Shown here in pieces: positions 16,308 through 25,500 of a stretch of DNA of 64,000 nucleotides. A model generated the notes under the pieces. The model was not told where the DNA came from and did not search any database. It saw nothing but the letters and a program-made list of their open reading frames with translations. The stretch's first letter is position 1; every line of letters starts with the position of its first letter. The translations under genes were made by a program, and so were the position numbers. Origin of the DNA: Bacteroides graminisolvens DSM 19988 = JCM 15093 (lineage in GTDB: Bacteria > Bacteroidota > Bacteroidia > Bacteroidales > Bacteroidaceae); NCBI RefSeq assembly GCF_000428125.1, contig NZ_KE386627.1, positions 124,001-188,000 of the forward strand, written 5' to 3'.

Positions 16308-17426
16308 ATGAATATTGAGGTCCTTAAAAAAGAAATTAGCGAAGTTTATCAAACACCCATTTTACATCAAACGGCCTTTTGGTCAGAAGTGAAAAGTAAT
16401 TTAGGAGTAAAATCAAAAGCATTTGAATTTAAGATTAGAAACTCTGACTTATATACAAATACGGGAGGAAGGAGTTATACTGTATCTGATTTTTTAGTTT
16501 TAATACAACAGTTAAGTAAAGAATCAACAATAGCGTACGTTCCCTATGGACCTGAGATAGAACCTTCTGAGGAAAATCAGGGTCGCTTTTTAGAGGAACT
16601 GTCGGAAATTGTCAGATCTTATCTTCCAAGCAATTGTATTGCTTTACGATATGATTTGAATTGGCAATCTCATTGGGGAAAGGATGATTTTTGTGATGAT
16701 GAAGGCAAATGGATGGGGCCCCCTCAACCTAATTATCAGGAATTTCATTTCAATTATAATACTATCAATTGGAATTTTAAAAAAGCAAATACTGATATAT
16801 TACCAGTCAATACAATATTTATTGATTTACAGCCAGATGTAAATACTATTTTAAGTAAGATGAAAGCTAAGACTCGTTACAATATAAACCTGGCTTTACG
16901 TAAAGGGGTAGTAGTTAAAGAGGTTGGAATGGATAAATTGCACGTTTGGTACAACTTATACCGGGATACGGCTTATAGAAATAATATTTTTCTGAATGAT
17001 ATAGACTATTTTCAGACGGTTTTAGCTTCAAAGGCCGAAAATACATCGTCTCCGGCTATAGTCAAATTGCTACTTGCTGAATTAAACGGAGAACCTGTAT
17101 CTGCCATGTTTTTAGTTATTACAGACCATCGTGCTACATATCTCTATGGAGCTTCTTCTTCAGCTCATCGCAATTCAATGTCTACTTATGCTTTGCAATG
17201 GGAGGCCATCCGAATTGCAAAAACTTATGGTTGCACAGAATATGATATGTTTGGCATACCGCCTAACTCAAATCCATCACATCCTATGCATGGACTATAT
17301 CAGTTTAAAATAGGATTCGGTGGTGAATTATATCATCAAATGGGTTGCTGGGATTATCCTTTTGAAAAAGATAAATATGCATTGTTTCAAGCATACGAAA
17401 TGAACTCAAAAGGCTATCATTTATAA
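16308..17426 (+). CDS. FemAB/GNAT-fold peptidoglycan-bridge-type acyltransferase
   Basis: A 372-residue cytoplasmic protein of the FemAB-like family with two GNAT-type halves. Visible landmarks are KTRYNINLALRKGVVVKEVG (the FemAB segment following the first half), HRATYLYGASSSAHR, ALQWEAIRIAKTYG and YDMFGIPPNSNPSHPMHGLYQFKIGFGG near the end. Family members add amino acids from aminoacyl-tRNA to lipid II, but Bacteroides-type peptidoglycan is directly cross-linked, so the true substrate here is uncertain. A TATCTTTG -7 element lies at 16282-16289, 18 bases before the ATG. The last 6 bases overlap the convergent glutathione peroxidase gene. Confidence 0.8.
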   Translation: MNIEVLKKEISEVYQTPILHQTAFWSEVKSNLGVKSKAFEFKIRNSDLYTNTGGRSYTVSDFLVLIQQLSKESTIAYVPYGPEIEPSEENQGRFLEELSEIVRSYLPSNCIALRYDLNWQSHWGKDDFCDDEGKWMGPPQPNYQEFHFNYNTINWNFKKANTDILPVNTIFIDLQPDVNTILSKMKAKTRYNINLALRKGVVVKEVGMDKLHVWYNLYRDTAYRNNIFLNDIDYFQTVLASKAENTSSPAIVKLLLAELNGEPVSAMFLVITDHRATYLYGASSSAHRNSMSTYALQWEAIRIAKTYGCTEYDMFGIPPNSNPSHPMHGLYQFKIGFGGELYHQMGCWDYPFEKDKYALFQAYEMNSKGYHL

Positions 17427-17975
17427 CTTTTTGTTTTCAATCCAGTTGATAATTTCTGGGCACATCGGACTTTCTTTAGGTGGAATCATTCCTATCCATT
17501 TACCATTTTCATCAATCATAAACTTTTGGAAATTCCACTGTACAGGTGCGTCTTCTTTTCCGTTTTTAGATTTTTGAGTTAACCACTCATAAACGGGAGA
17601 GATGTCGCTTCCTTTAACTGATATTTTAGCCATAAGTGGAAATTCAACATCGTAGTTTAGTACGCAGAAAGATTTGATTTCGGCATTACTACCGGGTTCT
17701 TGCCCATTAAAATTGTTAGCAGGGAATCCTACTATTGTGAATTTATCTCCTCCATATTTTTTATAAAGTTGCTGCAGCTCAAAATATTGGGGAGTAAGGC
17801 CGCATTTTGAAGCTAAATTGACTATTAACACCTTTTTCCCTTTTAGCTGGCTCAAAGGGAATGCTTCTCCATCAATGGTAGTAACTGTAAAATCATGCAA
17901 AGTGGCTTGCTGAGCATATATAGTACCTCCTAGAGGTGCTACGAGAAAAAGTAAAATATAGATTATTGTTCTCAT
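17421..17975 (-). CDS. Glutathione peroxidase-family thiol peroxidase, exported
   Basis: A 184-residue enzyme with a signal peptide (cleavage after about Ala21, YAQQ), so it should act in the periplasm. The catalytic tetrad segments are present: NLASKCGLTPQY with Cys58 in place of selenocysteine, GFPANNFNGQEPG, and WNFQKFMI. Most bacterial members use thioredoxin-like proteins rather than glutathione as reductant. It would remove peroxides outside the cytoplasm, complementing the cytoplasmic peroxiredoxin at 3088. The 3' end overlaps the convergent FemAB-like gene by 6 bases, with no hairpin between them. Confidence 0.92.
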   Translation of the reverse strand: MRTIIYILLFLVAPLGGTIYAQQATLHDFTVTTIDGEAFPLSQLKGKKVLIVNLASKCGLTPQYFELQQLYKKYGGDKFTIVGFPANNFNGQEPGSNAEIKSFCVLNYDVEFPLMAKISVKGSDISPVYEWLTQKSKNGKEDAPVQWNFQKFMIDENGKWIGMIPPKESPMCPEIINWIENKKL

Positions 17976-18040
17976 CTGCTATGAATGTTATTATAAAATA
18001 ATAATAAGAACAAATGGATTTCCGAATGGTTCAAAAACAA

Positions 18041-18068
18041 AAAAAGGTATCAAAATTGATACCTTTTT
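18041..18068 (-). terminator. Terminator of tRNA-Pro
   Basis: A 12-13 base-pair stem (aaaaaggtatcaa at 18041-18053 against ttgataccttttt at 18056-18068), starting 1-2 bases after the mature 3' end of the tRNA and ending in a T-run on the minus strand. Confidence 0.85.
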
Positions 18069-18069
18069 G

Positions 18070-18144
18070 TCGGGGTAGCGGGATTCGAACCCACGACCCC
18101 CTGCTCCCAAAGCAGGTGCGCTAACCGGACTGCGCTACACCCCG
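18070..18144 (-). tRNA. tRNA-Pro(TGG)
   Basis: On the minus strand the sequence folds as a cloverleaf. The acceptor stem is CGGGGTG with TACCCCG, the anticodon stem CCTGC/GCAGG encloses the loop TTTGGGA, and the T-arm reads GTGGGTTCGAATCCCGC. The anticodon is TGG, which reads proline CCN codons. The discriminator base is A; CCA is not encoded and must be added after transcription. Confidence 0.97.
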
Positions 18145-18179
18145 AAAACTTTAGTGTGTTACCATCTTTAAAGCGAGTG

Positions 18180-18210
18180 CAAAGGTAGGCATATTTTTTA
18201 TATTTGCAAA
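18180..18210 (-). promoter_or_regulatory. Promoter of tRNA-Pro
   Basis: On the minus strand: TTTG (18207-18210), exactly 19 bases, then TACCTTTG (18180-18187). This is a perfect consensus promoter, as expected for a tRNA gene. Confidence 0.8.
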
Positions 18211-18390
18211 TATATTGGTGTAAAAAACACAAGTTTTTCGCATTTTATTTTTCAGTGATTTGTTTTGTGTTGATAATCAGCATGTTAAGTATTGTATTTA
18301 TTTTTAATAAAAATGATGGCTAATCTTTATGAGGATTCATACAGATATAAAAAAACAAGTTTTATATTTTAATTTTAAGCGGAATAAATG

Positions 18391-18398
18391 TATATTTG
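18391..18398 (+). promoter_or_regulatory. -7 element of the trehalose synthesis gene
   Basis: TATATTTG is a full match to TAnnTTTG; the -33 position (TTTT region) is only T-rich. It implies a leader of about 130 bases before the ATG at 18537. Confidence 0.45.
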
Positions 18399-18536
18399 TA
18401 TTTCACATATGCGTTCTGAATTGCAAATATGCCAAATTCTGCATATTACTTCTTCTTTGATGTGACTTAACTTGATGGATTCATTTTCATTTGAAAGTTG
18501 AATTTATCATTATCTACTTTATTAAATTTAAATAAT

Positions 18537-20705
18537 ATGAAATTAATTATCATATCGAATAGACTGCCAATAAAAGCTTTTAAGAAAAATGGCAAAGTTA
18601 TTTTTATTCCTAGCGAGGGAGGATTGGCAACTGGATTAGCGTCGTTGGATACCTCAATAGAAAAACATTGGGTTGGTTGGCCTGGTATATTTACCAAAGA
18701 TGATAAAGAAATGACGGAAATTAGATCCCATCTGAAAAAATTTAATTATCATCCCGTTTTTTTATCTGCTGAGCAGATAGAGGAATTTTATCATAATTAC
18801 AGCAATAGTGTAATATGGCCTTTGTGCCACTATTTTTATACACATATAAAATATGGAATAGCTTCATGGGAGGCATACAAAGAGGTTAATAGTCTTTTTG
18901 CACAAGTTGCGGATATGCACATTGAAAATGGCGATATCGTGTGGATACAAGATTATCAGTTAATGCTCTTACCGGCATTGATCCGCGATGGAAATAAAGA
19001 TGTTAGCATCGGCTATTTTCACCACATACCTTTCCCCTCTTATGAATTATTTAGGATTTTACCGGAAAGAAAGGAAATTTTAGATGGTTTACTTGGTGCT
19101 GATTTAATAGGCTTTCATACTGCTGATTATATGCGTCATTTTATGAGTACGGCTGAGAGAGTTATGGATACTAAGTTTATGTTGGATGAAACGAGGTACA
19201 ATAATAGGATCGTTCATGTGGATGCTTTTCCTATGGGCATAAATTACGAAAAGTACAGCGCTGCTCCACTAAAAGTGGCACCTCAAAAGTTGTCATCCGA
19301 ATGGAAAATGAAGTTTGGTGAACGCAAGATAATCATTTCAGTTGATAGATTAGACTACAGTAAAGGCATTTTGCATCGGCTTAAAGCCTTTAATCGTTTC
19401 TTGGCTGAGCACCCTGAATACCATGAAAAAGTATCATTAGTAATGATTGTTGTTCCATCAAGAGATAAAGTTGGAGCTTATGCTGACCTTAAAATGAAGA
19501 TTAATGAGAAAATCGGAATGATAAATGGCAAATACTCAAATCTTAATTGGACCCCTATTCATTATTTTTATCATAGCTTTTCGTTTGAACGACTAGTTGC
19601 TTTTTATAATGTAGCTGATATTGCGTTGGTTTCTCCTTTGAGAGATGGTATGAATCTTGTTGCTAAAGAATATATAGCTGTAAAGAGGAAGAATCTCGGG
19701 ATACTAATTTTAAGTGAAATGGCAGGTGCTGCTCAAGAATTAAGAGATGCAATTATTGTCAATCCCAATGATGTTGATGGCATGAAAGATGCTATTTTAA
19801 AAGCCTTGGAAATGCCTGCTGATGAACAATTAAAACGAATGAAGCGAATGCAGAAAATTGTTTCATCACAAACTGTTCAAAAATGGGCTACAGACTATAT
19901 TGATGAACTATTGAGTCTAAAAAAACAGAATGAAAAAAATAAAACTAAATTAATTACAGATGTTAATAAACAAATAATAGTCTCCGAATATAAAAGATCA
20001 CATAAAAGATTGATTATATTAGATTATGATGGAACACTATCTCCTTTTTACAATAACCCGGAAGAAGCAGCGCCATCGCTTCAATTAACTCAAATAATAA
20101 AAGGTCTACTTGCTGACAAAAGAAATTGCATAGCTATTTCTAGCGGACGTGATCAAGATACCCTTTCTGGGTGGTTTGGTGAATATCCCATAATTTTAGC
20201 TGCAGAGCATGGAGCTTTTGTGCGTGATAATGGTGTTTGGAGAAAGAATTTAGAAGATAGAAGTTGGAGTAGGGAAATTGTTGACATAATACTCAAAGTT
20301 ACAGATAAAACACCTGGATCATTTTTAGAAGAGAAAAAAACGGCTCTGGTTTGGCATTTTAGAAATGTTGATCCTTGGGTTGCAGCTTTGCGTGAACAGC
20401 AACTTTTTAATATGTTGGGAGATAAATGTGCGAGGGAAGGATTGCATATTATGAAAGGTAATAAAATTATAGAAATAAAACAAGTAGGGTGTGATAAAGG
20501 ATATGTGGCTAAACAATTATTACTAAAAGAAGACTTTGATTTTATGCTCGCAATAGGTGATGACACTACTGACGAGGATATGTTTAGAGAAATGCCTAAA
20601 GATTCCTATACGATTAAAGTCGGTGAGATGTCAGATGCTGCACGATTTTATCTAAAGAACCAGCATGAAGTCTTACCTCTATTAAATCTATTTTTGTCTG
20701 ATTAA
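18537..20705 (+). CDS. otsAB: Fused trehalose-6-phosphate synthase/trehalose phosphatase
   Basis: A 722-residue bifunctional enzyme. Residues 1 to about 465 form a GT20 synthase that makes trehalose 6-phosphate from UDP-glucose and glucose 6-phosphate: ISNRLP, EGGLATGL, WVGWPG, IQDYQLMLLP, GYFHHIPFPSYE, VDRLDYSKGI and VSPLRDGMNLVAKEY are all present. From about residue 490 a HAD-type phosphatase follows, with the DYDGT nucleophile motif (Asp496 and Asp498) and the late motif IGDDTTDEDMF, releasing trehalose. The ATG at 18537 is chosen over an in-frame start at 18498 because homology begins at MKLIIISNRLP. It ends in a 4-base overlap with the convergent GH15 gene. Confidence 0.93.
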   Translation: MKLIIISNRLPIKAFKKNGKVIFIPSEGGLATGLASLDTSIEKHWVGWPGIFTKDDKEMTEIRSHLKKFNYHPVFLSAEQIEEFYHNYSNSVIWPLCHYFYTHIKYGIASWEAYKEVNSLFAQVADMHIENGDIVWIQDYQLMLLPALIRDGNKDVSIGYFHHIPFPSYELFRILPERKEILDGLLGADLIGFHTADYMRHFMSTAERVMDTKFMLDETRYNNRIVHVDAFPMGINYEKYSAAPLKVAPQKLSSEWKMKFGERKIIISVDRLDYSKGILHRLKAFNRFLAEHPEYHEKVSLVMIVVPSRDKVGAYADLKMKINEKIGMINGKYSNLNWTPIHYFYHSFSFERLVAFYNVADIALVSPLRDGMNLVAKEYIAVKRKNLGILILSEMAGAAQELRDAIIVNPNDVDGMKDAILKALEMPADEQLKRMKRMQKIVSSQTVQKWATDYIDELLSLKKQNEKNKTKLITDVNKQIIVSEYKRSHKRLIILDYDGTLSPFYNNPEEAAPSLQLTQIIKGLLADKRNCIAISSGRDQDTLSGWFGEYPIILAAEHGAFVRDNGVWRKNLEDRSWSREIVDIILKVTDKTPGSFLEEKKTALVWHFRNVDPWVAALREQQLFNMLGDKCAREGLHIMKGNKIIEIKQVGCDKGYVAKQLLLKEDFDFMLAIGDDTTDEDMFREMPKDSYTIKVGEMSDAARFYLKNQHEVLPLLNLFLSD

Positions 20706-22501
20706 GGTCGGATAAAATGTGATGTCTTTTTTTCTTTTGAAAGTAAAATGGCTATATCAATCATGGCTAGATGAGAATAAGCTTGTGGAAAATTACCTAA
20801 TTGTTGCTTGGAAATAAAATCAAGATCTTCGCTCATTAAGCCAACATGATTCGTGTAAGAACAGAGTTGATTAAATATTTTGCGCGCCTCTTCTTCTTCA
20901 CCAGTTACAAATAGAGCTCTTACTAACCAAAATGTGCAAATAGTAAATGCAGAGGTTGGGCTCCCAAAATCATCTTCATTTTTGTAACGGTACATGAGGC
21001 CATAATGAAATAGTTTGTTTTTTATTGCTTTAACTGTTTTTCTATATTTCTCATTTGAGGGTTCAATAAATCCGTAAGTCTCCATCAGTAATAATGATGA
21101 ATCCAAATACGTATTGTCGTATGCTTGTGAGAAACTTTGTAACTCTTCTTTCCATCCATTGGCAAAAACATCTTCTTTAATTAAGAAAGCTTCTTTGCCC
21201 CACACTTCTACGAAATGGTCCCTATTAAGTAATTGAGCTATTTTTATAGCTCTGTCAAGGGCTACCCAACACATCACTTTTGAGAAAACAAAATGATGAT
21301 CAGTATTTCTTATCTCCCAAATACCTTTATCCGGCTTGCGCCAGTTGTCTGTCACATCTTTAGCAATAATTTTGACCACCTCAAACATTTCTTCAACCTC
21401 ATCTAGTGAACCTGGAAAATTATAGAAATATTGATGAATTACATCCATTAAATAACCTAATGAATCATTTTGTTTTTGAATATATGCCTGATTGCCAATT
21501 CTAACAGGTTTGGAATTTTCAAATCCAGATAAATGATTTAAAATGGTTTCTGTTAGCTCACGTTCACCTCTAATTCCATACATTATTTGGAGGCTATCAT
21601 TTTTTGATTTTAGAATGTTTTTAATAAATGTAATAAATCTTTGTGCAGCACCCGAATGGTTGAGCTGCAATAATGTTCTGATAGACATTGAAGCATCTCG
21701 TACCCAACAAAATCGATAATCCCAATTTCGTGTTTCACCGATTGATTCTGGTAAACTAGTTGTTAATGCCGCTAAAACAGCACCTGTTCTATGGTATGAC
21801 ATTAGTTTCAGAACTAGCATACTTCGTGTTATTTCTTTATTGTATGTGAAAAATTTCTTAGATCTGTTGCTCCAATTTAACCAATACACTTTAGTGCGTT
21901 GATATTCTAGATTAACTCGGTCAATATCTATGTGGATTAATTTTTGGTAATACGATAAAAGTAAGAAAGAATCTTCTGTTAATTCTATTTCTGAGTGATC
22001 TAAAATATATTGCAGATTAAGATTTGAATACAAATAAACTGTGTCTTTATGATTATTTGAAGAGCTTGTTCTTATAAATTCATCGTTTATCTTTTGGTTA
22101 ATAGTAATATCTGCTGCGTAGTTCATTGCAGGAACATATTCAATCCTTATTTTGGGTTTTCCATGAATTATGCGTATTAGTCTATACAATTCGGGTGGAA
22201 TATAGTGAGTGTTAATTCCTGTTTTATATCTCGGCATAAAATCGAGTATCTCAAATGACGCATCTTGACTAATGAACTTTGTAGAAAGAATATTGGTCTG
22301 ATCAATATACGATTGCGTTATATTGTAACTGTCCGATGAAGCAATAATGTTCATGTATCCTCCTTTATCTTCATCGAGTAGGCGTGCAAAAATAGATGGC
22401 GAATCAAAATCAGGAAAACATAACCAGTCTATTCTTCCGAATTTTGAAACTAACCCAGCAGAACGGCAGTTTCCTATTACACCATAATCTAATGTTCTCA
22501 T
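20702..22501 (-). CDS. Glycoside hydrolase family 15 protein (glucoamylase/trehalase-like)
   Basis: A 599-residue cytoplasmic protein (no signal peptide). The N-terminal beta domain begins YGVIGNCRSAGLVSKFGRIDWLCFPDFDSPSIFARLLD, followed by an alpha/alpha toroid with NWDYRFCWVRDASMS, the strongest GH15 hallmark. Bacterial members without a signal peptide include alpha-glucosidases acting on maltosaccharides and trehalases. Convergence with the trehalose synthase gene favours trehalose or a related alpha-glucan, but this is inference. Its ATG overlaps the TGA of tamB (ATGA, 22498-22501), so the two are probably translationally coupled. Confidence 0.88.
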   Translation of the reverse strand: MRTLDYGVIGNCRSAGLVSKFGRIDWLCFPDFDSPSIFARLLDEDKGGYMNIIASSDSYNITQSYIDQTNILSTKFISQDASFEILDFMPRYKTGINTHYIPPELYRLIRIIHGKPKIRIEYVPAMNYAADITINQKINDEFIRTSSSNNHKDTVYLYSNLNLQYILDHSEIELTEDSFLLLSYYQKLIHIDIDRVNLEYQRTKVYWLNWSNRSKKFFTYNKEITRSMLVLKLMSYHRTGAVLAALTTSLPESIGETRNWDYRFCWVRDASMSIRTLLQLNHSGAAQRFITFIKNILKSKNDSLQIMYGIRGERELTETILNHLSGFENSKPVRIGNQAYIQKQNDSLGYLMDVIHQYFYNFPGSLDEVEEMFEVVKIIAKDVTDNWRKPDKGIWEIRNTDHHFVFSKVMCWVALDRAIKIAQLLNRDHFVEVWGKEAFLIKEDVFANGWKEELQSFSQAYDNTYLDSSLLLMETYGFIEPSNEKYRKTVKAIKNKLFHYGLMYRYKNEDDFGSPTSAFTICTFWLVRALFVTGEEEEARKIFNQLCSYTNHVGLMSEDLDFISKQQLGNFPQAYSHLAMIDIAILLSKEKKTSHFIRP

Positions 22502-25500
22502 TGTTGCTTGTTTTTTGATTTACCTTTTTTAATCCAATTTTGCCAGAAAAACAATTCATTCCACTTATTAAAATCTTTCTTATACATAATACCAAACCCT
22601 TGAGTGGTAAGATTTGTTCGCGTGTAATATTTATCGTTGGTCTCATTATATGCTTTTAACCTAATATCACCACTACGAGTAAGTAGCCATTCGGCTTGAA
22701 AATCTCCTATGAAATTAGTGTTAGCCATGGGATTATCTCTGTATCCAAAATTACCGTTAATAAGTAACCTGTTATTTAATAGTTGACCGGATAAAAGCCC
22801 TTCAACTTCTAAATCAGTCCATCCTTTGTCTCCAGTACTTAAATTAGTTCCTATATTCCAATTACTATAATTGAGTATTTGTGATAGCATGTTGTTGAGT
22901 TGTCCAGATAAAGTTGAAGCTAAAACTGATGGCATAACGTTTGAGCTCTGCGCACTGTTGACATTCTCAGCGGTGTAAAATTTTCCAATGCTTAACAAAT
23001 ATAGGATCTGCATATTTGTTTGTTCATCGGAATTGATGTAATTCCTCACTAAAGTTTGCACTTCATCATTTTCATTAGGAAGTTTTATTTCCATCTTTAT
23101 TGTTGGTTTGATGAGAGCTCCACTTAGGAACATATTACAGTTAACTTTCACATTGGGTTGTTGTACTATTTGTGAAGCGTCAGGAAGAAGATCATTTAAT
23201 GAAGCAGAGTTGACTGTGTAAATGGCCTGGATGTTTAAGTTGGCATCTAATGGATTACCATTAAATGATATTTCACTCCCATTTTGAATGGTAAAATCTT
23301 TACGAATAATCTCCTGCAGACTAAATTTATAGACGCCTTGGTTTATCTGATAATTACCAAACATTTTTATATCGCCTTTGTTGTAATACTCTGTTCTTAT
23401 ATTACCAAATCCTTTTCCACTGATATAATCACCGGCAATTGGATCCATTACTATTTTCATGGTAGCATCGGGGGTTGCATCAACAGAAATGTTTAGCCTA
23501 ACATCTGTAGAGGTATCTGTAGGTGATTTGTCTATAGGATTTTCTATTGTTTCATCGACTATATCTACACTTCTTTTGGGAGTCTTATCTATAAATTTTA
23601 TAAATTGATTGTTTGTGGCAGATGCAATACCGCCAGCAATATAAACAAAATTACTGTTTTTGTTTGTAACGAGAGCTGCATCTATATTTAGCCCTTCCGG
23701 GTTTCCATTTAATAATGCGTTGCCGGTTGCATATATAGTACCATAGAATGGTGCACTATTATTCTCTTTTGTGTTCATTACTAAGAGATTATTCGCTTTA
23801 AATTCTAGATTGTAATGCATGTTTTTAAAGTTTTGATGCTTGATTGTGCCGTTAAGAGAGCCATTATGCCCTTCAAGATCAGAAATTGGTATATTATTAA
23901 ATGAAAACTGATCAGCTTTCATCTCAATACTATCTTTTACAGCAAAATAGGTGTTTAAAAGATTAATCTTTAATGTTGCATCAGGTTTTACCTTTCCTTC
24001 AATATTTAAAGCTTTGAATGTACCGAATAAATGGACATTTCCACTCCCTTTCCCCTTAATATCGGATATTATGGACTGTACATAATGTTCCATAAACTTT
24101 AAATTTGTATTTTGTGCGTTTATATATAAATCCAAGCCACTTTTAGGCTTTAATGGATAAATGTATCCACTAACTGTTGTTTTAGATTTATTTGGTTCTT
24201 GTATTTTGGCATCTAAAAAAATACCTTCATTTTTTTCATCCCAGTTGCCCGTGATATTCATATCGCCTATTATTCCATTATTGAACCTAAATTGTTTCAC
24301 CGAAAGATCGGCTTTCATATTGGGAGTTTTCATAGTTTTCGTTATATAGGCATTTCCAGAGGCTTTGCCTTTAAAATCAAGTCCTTGAAGATTAACTACG
24401 TCGAAAACATAGTCAATATTTATATCTCTTAACTGCATTTTTAGAGTATCAGACTCATTTTTTGATGCACTTCCATTTATATGAATATATTGGTTTTTAT
24501 GACTAAAATAAAAATTGTTAATCTCTATTTTTTGTGATTCTAATTTAATAATTGATGGGTGTATTTTCCATAGAGTATCATTTAAAATAACATCTGTTGC
24601 TTTTATTTCTATTTGGGTAGCAATGTTGGATTCCTGCGATACTTCATTTATTTTTCTTGTAAATTTTGTTACCGCTGATAACTTTCCACCATAAGTGTTT
24701 TTTGAATTATTACCCCAATTCAATGTCGTGTACAACGTGTCGTTTTTAGCTTTAGAATCCAATGAAAAATTGATTGCATTCTTATTATCTCTAATGTTTG
24801 TAAATCGTATTTGGGCACTTATTTGATCTCCTTGATTGTCGCAGATTAAAACTCCTGATTCTATGTTGAAATTATCATATTTAAGCTTAGGAAAATAGGC
24901 CTCTAGTCTTGTGCGACTCATTTTATCATCGACATAACCTTTTATAGTGGAATGTGAATTAATATTTAATGGTATGTCAAGAAGGATAGGCAATATATCA
25001 GTGTTGTAAATATGAATGTCAAAGTTGAAATTATTTTCCGATTTTTTTTCTTGCGAATTTGTAGTTGAAGGAGCTAGAGAAGATAAATGTTTTTTTAAAA
25101 TATTAGTAATGCTATTGCCGATTGTCTCATACGAATATTGTCCTAAAATAGTTCCCTTTATGAAAGATGAATTAATTTTTATTTTTTTATTTTTATCTTC
25201 ATTAGAGGCACTTATTTTAATTTCTGGTATATAGAAATCTTTTGTTGCTGATTTACAAATAAAGCTATCGACGCTAACTTCTCCTGAAAGATCATTTATT
25301 GATTTACCGTGGAAATTTGCATTGATATTTAATGAAAATTCTGTTTCTGAATATTTCGATGATAAATTTAAATTGTGGGGCTTGATCTTACTTATCAGAG
25401 CTGTAAAGTTAAAATTAGGAATTTTATTATAGGGGCTAAACTCTCCTTTTAATAAAACATTGCCATTGGGATCATTTAAAGCTATTTTACCATTATATCC

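Larger units (their letters stand above)
18145..18536. other. Intergenic region between tRNA-Pro and the trehalose gene
   Basis: No gene is seen in these 392 bases. They contain the divergent tRNA-Pro promoter (18180-18210), a TATATTTG -7 element for the trehalose gene (18391-18398) and a small inverted repeat aatatgc/gcatatt (18426-18432 and 18441-18447) inside the likely leader of that gene. Confidence 0.6.

Noticed and set aside
18050..18232. Open frame overlapping tRNA-Pro on the minus strand
   Set aside because: It is translated from the tRNA, its terminator and its promoter.
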